A stretch of DNA of 64,000 nucleotides from Bacteroidaceae bacterium (GTDB taxonomy: Bacteria > Bacteroidota > Bacteroidia > Bacteroidales > Muribaculaceae). This document shows, piece after piece, positions 58,632-64,000 of the stretch; the first letter of the stretch is position 1, and each line of letters starts with the position of its first letter. Below the pieces are notes generated by a model. The model was not told the origin of the DNA. It saw only the letters and a program-made list of their open reading frames with translations, and made no database searches. Location of the stretch: NCBI GenBank assembly GCA_021768245.1, contig JAETNO010000010.1:1-64000 (forward strand), given 5' to 3'. The translations under genes and the position numbers were made by a program.

Positions 58632-58844
58632 GCTAAAATCATCATGATATATCATGCCGAATGAGCCTCGGTCATAGGCTCGGACATCCTTCGGGCATTT
58701 TTTATGCCCATACATACACAGCCATAACGGCTGCCATATCCATATCATACAGGCTCTTCGGAGATACTCATGATGGTTTTAGCGAACGGGATATGGCAGC
58801 CGTTTCTCTGTCTGAAAACAATATCAATAAATGCTAAAACCATC
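58632..58844 (+). ncRNA. P4 CI/P1 C4-like antisense leader RNA, copy E
   Basis: seqA (58632-58647) pairs with seqB (58766-58783) over 16 positions with one G-U. seqB pairs perfectly over 18 positions with seqC (58833-58850, GCTAAAACCATCATGAGT), which contains the ATG at 58845. seqB lies in the loop of a perfect 15-bp stem (58727-58741 with 58789-58803) where one pair is C-G instead of copy A's T-A. The leader terminator-like GCTCG/CGGGC plus ATTTTTT lies at 58678-58704. This is the clearest copy. Confidence 0.78.
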
Positions 58845-59039
58845 ATGAGTACGAACCAAACACCCCAGACCCGCCGCGTCAGCTCGAAGAAGCTGCGCCG
58901 CATCCTCCACTCCCTTGCCGACGACATCTGCGACATGCAGGACGGCATCATCCTCTCCATGGAGGGCAACACCTTCAACTTCCACCTCGACGGAGGTACA
59001 GTCAACATCACCATCAACGAGGAAGGAGGCAAGCTATGA
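58845..59039 (+). CDS. Cassette ORF1, copy E
   Basis: This 64-residue protein (MSTNQTPQTRRVSSKKLRRI) is almost identical to the other ORF1 copies beyond residue 6. Its start codon lies inside seqC, so pairing with seqB would block translation directly. It overlaps ORF2 by four bases. Only the first residues differ between copies, where the DNA must match seqB. Confidence 0.82.
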   Translation: MSTNQTPQTRRVSSKKLRRILHSLADDICDMQDGIILSMEGNTFNFHLDGGTVNITINEEGGKL

Positions 59040-59314
59040 GAATAACAGTGGCCGGAGCGGAAATCACCGACAGTGTGGTCGAAGTGATCGAGAACCTACA
59101 GACAGCCCCGGAACTCATAAAGGAATACACCGACACGATCGACTGGCTCTACCGCACGGTGCTCCTTGATATCGACCTTGCCGACAGCGGGACGGACACC
59201 GAGATGCTGTCACGCCTTAGAGTCCTCCAGATGATACGACGCGACCTCGTGACGCTCGCATCTCCTCCCGATGTCGACCTTCCGGAGAACGACTCCCCTA
59301 CCATTGAACTGTGA
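59036..59314 (+). CDS. Cassette ORF2, copy E
   Basis: This 92-residue protein is nearly identical to copy D (only a few substitutions) and close to copy A. It is the last plus-strand gene of the prophage, ahead of the convergent integrase. Function unknown. Confidence 0.8.
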   Translation: MRITVAGAEITDSVVEVIENLQTAPELIKEYTDTIDWLYRTVLLDIDLADSGTDTEMLSRLRVLQMIRRDLVTLASPPDVDLPENDSPTIEL

Positions 59315-59320
59315 CCATAT

Positions 59321-59352
59321 ATGCCCGGGACTTTCATTGCCCGGGCATTTTT
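59321..59352 (+). terminator. Terminator of cassette E
   Basis: ATGCCCGGG and CCCGGGCAT form a perfect 9-bp stem, then TTTTT. Confidence 0.85.
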
Positions 59353-59415
59353 ATGTTATCAAACATATATTTTTTTATTTTGAAAATATCGCCTAAATCA
59401 AAACCGAACTCACGC

Positions 59416-60573
59416 TTATTTGATAAAATCATCGAAGGCCTTCACCCCCTGCACCCTGCTGTCTTTCATGATATGCGCGTAAATCATTGTAGTTGTTACG
59501 GACGTGTGGCCAAGAAGCCTGGAAAGAGTCCCGAGGTCACCGTTGTTCTTCTTGTAATACAGGGTTGCAAAGGTATGGCGGGCAGCCTTCGCGCTCACAG
59601 CCTTGCGGATTCCCGCCTTCTCACAGACAATTTTTATCAGTCGGTTGAAGGCCTGGTCTGTAGGGAGATTGAGAAACAGCCGCCCGCGCCCGCGCTTCCC
59701 CCGATAAAAATCCACAAGAATCTCTGCCGGCTTGGATAATGGCACACAGACTTCCACTCCGGTCTTTACACGGCGATAGTGGATTTCTCCGCCGAATATC
59801 TGGTCAATCTGTAGATTCCGTGCGTCGGTTATATGCATCGCCGTGAATGTCATGAACAGAAAAAATCTCAGAGCGTCATTCTCATTATCAGGAAGCGTCC
59901 CCGAACGGAACAACTCTAACATGACATTCAATTCCTCCTCTGTAAGGTATATAACAGCAGGCTTGGAACCCGGAATCTTATAGACCTCAAAGGGATTGTT
60001 GCTGACAATCCCGGCTCTCATCGCGGCATAATAATGGACCCGGATTATACTCAGGTTCTTGCCGATAGTTCCCGTATTGTTGTTGTGATGGTCGCGCAGA
60101 TATGCGGCATAGACCCTCAGGAACTCCGGAGTTATCTCATCAATCCTCAAATCAGGACGGTATGCGTTAAGTTTATTCAGAGCCGCCATATGGTGACGAT
60201 AAGTGGACCATGTAAGGGCTGACTCTATTTCAGAAAGATGCCTTCTGGCGAAATCATATAAAAGAACAGTCTTACCCGGCTGACGGTAAGCAGCGAGAAA
60301 CCAATCTTTTGTCACTTGCTGATCTGACAGACGGGCTTTCACCAATATGTCAGTAATCCGGGCCTTTACGTTGGAGATTATAAGGTTGCAGTCTTTCGCA
60401 TGCTGCCCCCTGCCTTTCACTTTCTCGCCGACAGCATCCCATTCCTCGGCCGTCACGGCTATCTTTACGGGAATCTGGATTTTCTTGCGCTCGATGTTCA
60501 ACACTGCGTAAAGAGCGGCCCGTCCGTCAGCCCTCTCACTGACATTTCGCCTCTTGATAGTTACTTTTGCCAT
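59416..60573 (-). CDS. int: Prophage tyrosine integrase with atypical active site
   Basis: This 385-residue integrase lies beside attR, reading away from the tRNA, as usual. It has an N-terminal arm domain, a SAM-like core-binding domain and a catalytic domain. Visible catalytic positions are K270, R332 (AARHTFAT), H356 (LLGHTSVTTT) and nucleophile Y365 (MIYAHI). Two normal residues are replaced: the first Arg is H247 (TAMHITDA) and the first box II His is K329. IntDOT of CTnDOT also lacks the first Arg, so this is tolerated in the phylum. Confidence 0.92.
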   Translation of the reverse strand: MAKVTIKRRNVSERADGRAALYAVLNIERKKIQIPVKIAVTAEEWDAVGEKVKGRGQHAKDCNLIISNVKARITDILVKARLSDQQVTKDWFLAAYRQPGKTVLLYDFARRHLSEIESALTWSTYRHHMAALNKLNAYRPDLRIDEITPEFLRVYAAYLRDHHNNNTGTIGKNLSIIRVHYYAAMRAGIVSNNPFEVYKIPGSKPAVIYLTEEELNVMLELFRSGTLPDNENDALRFFLFMTFTAMHITDARNLQIDQIFGGEIHYRRVKTGVEVCVPLSKPAEILVDFYRGKRGRGRLFLNLPTDQAFNRLIKIVCEKAGIRKAVSAKAARHTFATLYYKKNNGDLGTLSRLLGHTSVTTTMIYAHIMKDSRVQGVKAFDDFIK

Positions 60574-60589
60574 TCCGATATGCCAATCC

Positions 60590-60644
60590 TTGTGCCGACA
60601 GTTTTTTGTAAGTCACTGATAATGAACTTATTTTTGTGCCGACA
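60590..60644 (+). repeat. Paired integrase arm-site candidates at attR
   Basis: TTGTGCCGACA occurs at 60590-60600 and 60634-60644, 44 bases apart, between the integrase gene and the attR core. A third, similar site is next to attL (15180-15190). Confidence 0.6.
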
Positions 60645-60711
60645 TTCTATTAAAAATTGACTACCAACGGGCGTAAGTAAAACGTTGACAATCTGCTTAT
60701 TAACAACGAAT

Positions 60712-60727
60712 CCCGCCTTTTGGCGGG
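60712..60727. terminator. Phage-borne hairpin after tRNA-Cys
   Basis: CCCGCC and GGCGGG with loop TTTT lie just past the attR core on the phage side. They take the place of the host terminator now displaced to 15081-15114. Confidence 0.6.
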
Positions 60728-60733
60728 TTTCGA

Positions 60734-60753
60734 TTGAGGTTCCTAGCAGAATC
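60734..60753. repeat. attR core (3' end of tRNA-Cys)
   Basis: TTGAGGTTCCTAGCAGAATC, identical to attL at 15113-15132. It overlaps the T arm and acceptor 3' side of tRNA-Cys, so insertion restores the tRNA. Confidence 0.93.
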
Positions 60754-60807
60754 GAACTGCTGTAAACGGTTTTGCAGACCGGTGCCTAACCACTCGGCCA
60801 AGGAACC
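60738..60807 (-). tRNA. tRNA-Cys (GCA)
   Basis: On the minus strand the acceptor stem is GGTTCCT with AGGAACC, the anticodon loop is CTGCAAA giving anticodon GCA, and the T arm has GTTCGATTC. CCA is not encoded. The tRNA is intact although its 3' end is the phage attachment site. Confidence 0.95.
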
Positions 60808-60919
60808 ATTGTGTGGTTTTTACGTGTGCAAAGTTAGGGCTTTATTTTTAATTTGCAAAATCTTTAGCGACTTTTTTATGATTATAATAAAAACGTGCTT
60901 GAAAATCAATTTTTTGTAG

Positions 60920-60927
60920 TATTTTTG
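60920..60927 (+). promoter_or_regulatory. -7 box of the C1 peptidase gene
   Basis: TATTTTTG, 56 bases before ATG 60983. Confidence 0.6.
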
Positions 60928-60982
60928 CTTGCAATTAGCTTTAACAATAGTAATCATCACATTATCTTAAATTAAATAAGCC

Positions 60983-62386
60983 ATGCATAAACGACTTTCA
61001 TTTATCGCCACGCTACTGTCTTCTTTTTCATTATTGGCAATAGCCGATGCACCTTCCCCAGGAGGCATATCGCAGGGAGATATCGAAAATTTCCGCAAGG
61101 CATATGCTTCGGCACCTGCGACCAAAGCCATCCATAATGCTATAGCAAACAATAGCATAAACTCTCTTGCCGTAAACCATGCAAACAAAAACAATTTCGA
61201 CACCCACTTCTCCCACCGAGTGAAAAGCAAGGGCATAACCAACCAACGCTCTTCGGGACGCTGCTGGCTGTTCACGGGCCTAAACGTATTGCGCGCGCAG
61301 ATGATGGCCGCGCACAATCTGCCGATGCTCGAACTTTCACAAAACTATAATTTCTTCTGGGACCAGCTTGAGAAATCAAATCTTTTCCTTCAAGGGATTA
61401 TCGACACCGCATCGCTCCCGGCAGAAGACCGTAAAGTCGACTGGCTTTTCGCCAACCCATTGAGCGACGGAGGCCAATACACCGGTATAGCCGACAATCT
61501 GATGAAATATGGGGTGGTACCGATTGAAGTCATGGGCGAAACCGCGAGCAGCAAATCAACAGGCACGATGTCAAAACTCCTTAAACTGCGCTTACGCGAA
61601 GACGGGCTTGAGCTCCGTAAAATGGCAAGCAATGGAGCCGATGCCTCAGCTCTTGACACACGTAAAAAGCAGATGCTGTCGGAAATTTACCGTATCCTCG
61701 CCCTCAATCTCGGAGAGCCGCCCACTGAATTCACATGGACCCGTCGCGATGCAGACGACAACGCTGTCGAAACCAAGACTTACACCCCTCAGTCTTTCTA
61801 TAAGGAATATGCAGGCAATGACCTGAAAAACGACTATGTCATGCTGATGAACGACCCCTCCCGGGATTATTACAAGCTTTATGAAATTGAATTCGACCGT
61901 CATGGTTACGACGGATATAACTGGACATATGTCAACCTTCCCATAGAGGATATAAAACAGATGGCCATCGCATCAATAAAGGACAACAATGCGATGTATT
62001 TCTCCTGTGACGTAAACAAATTCATTGACCGGGAACGAGGTCTCCTCGACCCTGACAATTTTGACTACGAGTCACTTCTGTCAACAAAGTTCACGATGGA
62101 CAAGGCCGACCGCATACGCACCCACTCCTCCGCATCATCCCATGCCATGACCCTCGTCGCCGTCGACATTGACAACGAAGGGAATCCAAAGAAATGGATG
62201 GTCGAGAACAGCTGGGGCAACGGAGCTAACGGCGGACACCTTATAATGACTGACAAATGGTTTGACGACTACATGTTCCGTCTTGTCGTCAACAAGAAAT
62301 ATATAACTCCTGAAATAAAAAAGATACTGAAACAGACACCGACACTTCTTCCGCCGTGGGATCCCATGTTCTCCCCCGAGGAATAA
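60983..62386 (+). CDS. Secreted C1-family aminopeptidase (PepC/bleomycin hydrolase-like)
   Basis: This 467-residue cysteine peptidase has a signal peptide (residues 1-22, ending LLAIADA) and the family's active site: Q88 and C94 in NQRSSGRCWLFTGLNVLR, the histidine in SHAMTLVAVD and Asn in VENSWGNG. PepC-like enzymes trim peptides from the N-terminus. Bacteroidales have several exported versions, so it probably works in the periplasm. It is a host gene just past the tRNA-Cys. Confidence 0.9.
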   Translation: MHKRLSFIATLLSSFSLLAIADAPSPGGISQGDIENFRKAYASAPATKAIHNAIANNSINSLAVNHANKNNFDTHFSHRVKSKGITNQRSSGRCWLFTGLNVLRAQMMAAHNLPMLELSQNYNFFWDQLEKSNLFLQGIIDTASLPAEDRKVDWLFANPLSDGGQYTGIADNLMKYGVVPIEVMGETASSKSTGTMSKLLKLRLREDGLELRKMASNGADASALDTRKKQMLSEIYRILALNLGEPPTEFTWTRRDADDNAVETKTYTPQSFYKEYAGNDLKNDYVMLMNDPSRDYYKLYEIEFDRHGYDGYNWTYVNLPIEDIKQMAIASIKDNNAMYFSCDVNKFIDRERGLLDPDNFDYESLLSTKFTMDKADRIRTHSSASSHAMTLVAVDIDNEGNPKKWMVENSWGNGANGGHLIMTDKWFDDYMFRLVVNKKYITPEIKKILKQTPTLLPPWDPMFSPEE

Positions 62387-62423
62387 CGACATGTCTTCCT
62401 GTCATAAAGACATCCGCAATCTG

Positions 62424-63371
62424 TCAAGGACGGCTCGACTTCTTTAATTTAAGACGGTCAAAACCATTGCCATAAACACTCCTCACTTCCGAATTCGTTA
62501 TATAGGCATTTTCATCCTCCTCCTTGACGATACGGAAAATATGATAGGTGTCAACCTGACGGCACCATACAAGCATCAACTTCCTATCCTCTCCGGTCCA
62601 ATAGCCCGTGGCGTCCCATACAGTGGCGCCACGGCCTGTTTCATGGGTTATCCTATGAGCTATCACTCTCCACTTTTCTGAAAGGATAATAAACTGTATG
62701 GTCTGTTTTCCCTGGGCCACATATTTGTCAGCCAGCCATGAATACAGGAATATAGCCACCCAGCCATATATTATTGTCTGAGTGCGAGACTGTATACGCG
62801 CCTCCATATCCCCTTCAAACGGAAGGAAAAACGACAGGGCTACCAGACTTACGTCAATAATCATCATCACCCGTCCCATACTCACGTCGCTGGTATGCGA
62901 CATAATAGCCGCTACGATATCAGTACCGCCGGCCGTACCGTGGTGACTATAATATATGCCGATACCCAATCCCAACATCACAGCCCCCACTATGACACTC
63001 ATCGGCGCACTGCTCACAAGCGGTGGATGGCTCGTGAAATAACCCTCTACCGACCCTATTATCAGCGAAAGCAACGTCATTCCGAAAACCGTGCGGACAA
63101 CGAAACTTCTTCCGAGATACTTGAACCCACACAGAAGGAGCAATATGTTTGTCCCGTACATAACCACCGCAACAGGGATATAGCCCCCTGTAGCATAATA
63201 CACAAGCGTACTGAAACCGGCCATCCCGCCAATCACTATATGATGGGGCAATATAAAGACTGTGAAGCCGACGGCATAAATGAATATACCGAGAACGATT
63301 GCAGCCCAGTCACGCAAATCCTTGCTTAATCCGGGGGTCCTGTCTTTTGCGGGAGTAATGGATGTGTTCAT
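62424..63371 (-). CDS. YitT family membrane protein
   Basis: This 315-residue protein has five or six hydrophobic segments in the YitT/DUF161 part (AIVLGIFIYAVGFTVFILPH; GGMAGFSTLVYYATGG; YYSHHGTAGGTDIVAAIMSH) and a C-terminal DUF2179 domain (residues about 235-315). Its transport or regulatory role is unknown. ATG at 63371 is chosen because the promoter box at 63393 lies only 22 bases away, which rules out the longer frame to 63476. Confidence 0.88.
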   Translation of the reverse strand: MNTSITPAKDRTPGLSKDLRDWAAIVLGIFIYAVGFTVFILPHHIVIGGMAGFSTLVYYATGGYIPVAVVMYGTNILLLLCGFKYLGRSFVVRTVFGMTLLSLIIGSVEGYFTSHPPLVSSAPMSVIVGAVMLGLGIGIYYSHHGTAGGTDIVAAIMSHTSDVSMGRVMMIIDVSLVALSFFLPFEGDMEARIQSRTQTIIYGWVAIFLYSWLADKYVAQGKQTIQFIILSEKWRVIAHRITHETGRGATVWDATGYWTGEDRKLMLVWCRQVDTYHIFRIVKEEDENAYITNSEVRSVYGNGFDRLKLKKSSRP

Positions 63372-63392
63372 GGTGAAAGAATAAGTTGACGG

Positions 63393-63400
63393 CAAAGTTA
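63393..63400 (-). promoter_or_regulatory. -7 box of the YitT gene
   Basis: TAACTTTG on the minus strand, 22 bases before ATG 63371. Confidence 0.6.
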
Positions 63401-63531
63401 CACACATATTTTTTATTCCCAAAATCGCAGAATGAAGCATTTCTTGAAGAATTTTAACAACAAAACGGCGAACCATCTATCCCTAATGGCGTTTTTAGGA
63501 TATAACAAACCCATAAATATAATACTGAATT

Positions 63532-64000
63532 ATGATTTATACACTTCCTGACCTTCCCTATGCAGCCGACGCCCTTGCTCCGGTAATCTCGAAAGAGACT
63601 GTAGAGTATCACTATGGTAAGCATGAGAAAACATATATCGACAATCTCAACAAGCTCATAAAGGATACCCAATATGAAGACATGGAGCTTGAGGAGATTA
63701 TCAGAAGTGCCTCAGGCCCGTTGTTCAACAACGCTTCCCAGGCATGGAACCATATTTTCTACTTCTTCTCGTTTTCCCCCGACGGCAATCATGAGCCGGA
63801 AGGCCACTTGCGCAAGGCAATCGATGAGCAGTTCGGCTCATTCGAGCAATTCAAGAAAGAGTTTGAAGATGCCGGAGCCTCGATTTTCGGATCAGGCTGG
63901 GTATGGCTCTCGAAGGATAAGGACGGTAAGCTTTTCATTACCCAGACATCCAATGCAGGCAATCCGCTTTGCGAAGGCCTTACACCATTATTGGTATTCG
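63532..64000 (+). CDS. sodB: Fe/Mn superoxide dismutase, 3' end outside window
   Basis: The first 156 residues are visible (MIYTLPDLPYAADALAPVIS). Metal ligands H27 (VEYHYGKHEKTYIDNLN) and H73 (NNASQAWNHIFYF) are in place, and the C-terminal metal-binding DVWEHAYY segment lies past the window. The enzyme turns superoxide into peroxide and oxygen in the cytoplasm. The gene is divergent from yitT. Confidence 0.93.
   Translation, partial: MIYTLPDLPYAADALAPVISKETVEYHYGKHEKTYIDNLNKLIKDTQYEDMELEEIIRSASGPLFNNASQAWNHIFYFFSFSPDGNHEPEGHLRKAIDEQFGSFEQFKKEFEDAGASIFGSGWVWLSKDKDGKLFITQTSNAGNPLCEGLTPLLVF

Noticed and set aside
19581..59314. Repeated leader units as retrons, group II introns or an invertible promoter
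   Set aside because: No reverse transcriptase or maturase is present, the promoter always points to the small gene, and no invertase sits nearby. The antisense triplet with covarying stems fits a CI/C4-type RNA better. A DNA-level role is not fully excluded.

Overview
The window comes from a Bacteroidales genome, most likely a gut Muribaculaceae-like member; the family is inferred, not proven. Promoters nearly all carry the Bacteroidota -7 box TAnnTTTG (for example TATCTTTG, TAGATTTG, TATATTTG), Shine-Dalgarno sites are rare, and DUF6088-type AbiEi, DUF5053, YitT, a secreted C1 aminopeptidase and Fe-type superoxide dismutase all fit that phylum.

Layout. (1) 1 to about 10.0 kb: part of an integrative mobilizable element. 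It has a MobC-like protein, a relaxase and a membrane protein, then an AT-rich defence block, then a tyrosine integrase. The defence block holds an EcoRI-family DNA methyltransferase with a DUF262-HNH protein, a convergent DUF262/HEPN pair, and an AbiE toxin-antitoxin pair. (2) 10.2-15.1 kb: host chromosome, with a membrane-bound AraC-type regulator and a compact five-gene operon ending in a DUF1963 gene. (3) 15.11-60.75 kb: a complete prophage of about 45.6 kb inserted in the 3' end of tRNA-Cys. Its ends are a 20-bp direct repeat (15113-15132 and 60734-60753) with arm-type repeats beside both. (4) 60.74-64 kb: host again, with the intact tRNA-Cys, a C1 peptidase, a YitT protein and the start of sodB.

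Prophage order: repressor/cro-like pair, primase-helicase, orphan hicB, RNA-controlled cassette A, a GTAACAAAA repeat cluster, head protease, capsid, higBA, a gene with a possible -1 frameshift, terminase, DUF5053 pair, RNA-controlled cassettes B and C, holin and lipoprotein u-spanin candidates, portal, connectors, lysozyme, mazEF, antirepressor, DUF5053 pair, cassette D, tape measure, tail hub, a G+C-rich tail-fibre block, decayed and intact hicBA pairs, DUF5053 pair, cassette E, integrase. The long tape measure without sheath genes suggests a siphovirus.

Most interesting system: five structured leaders (A 19581, B 31700, C 31991, D 41152, E 58632) of unlike sequence but the same plan. A segment at the transcript 5' end (seqA) and a segment at the start codon of a small gene (seqC) are both complementary to a segment (seqB) held in the loop of a long hairpin followed by a U-run. 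This is the seqA-cI(seqB)-seqC plan of phage P4 immunity RNA, related to P1/P7 C4 RNA. Each copy has its own self-consistent seqA/B/C, and the hairpin stem covaries. Four leaders drive a nearly invariant 61-64-residue protein, usually followed by a 92-residue protein, in the position of P4 kil or P1 icd. I read this as a multi-copy antisense-RNA immunity or regulation system spread through one prophage. The RNA architecture is read from the sequence; the function is inference.
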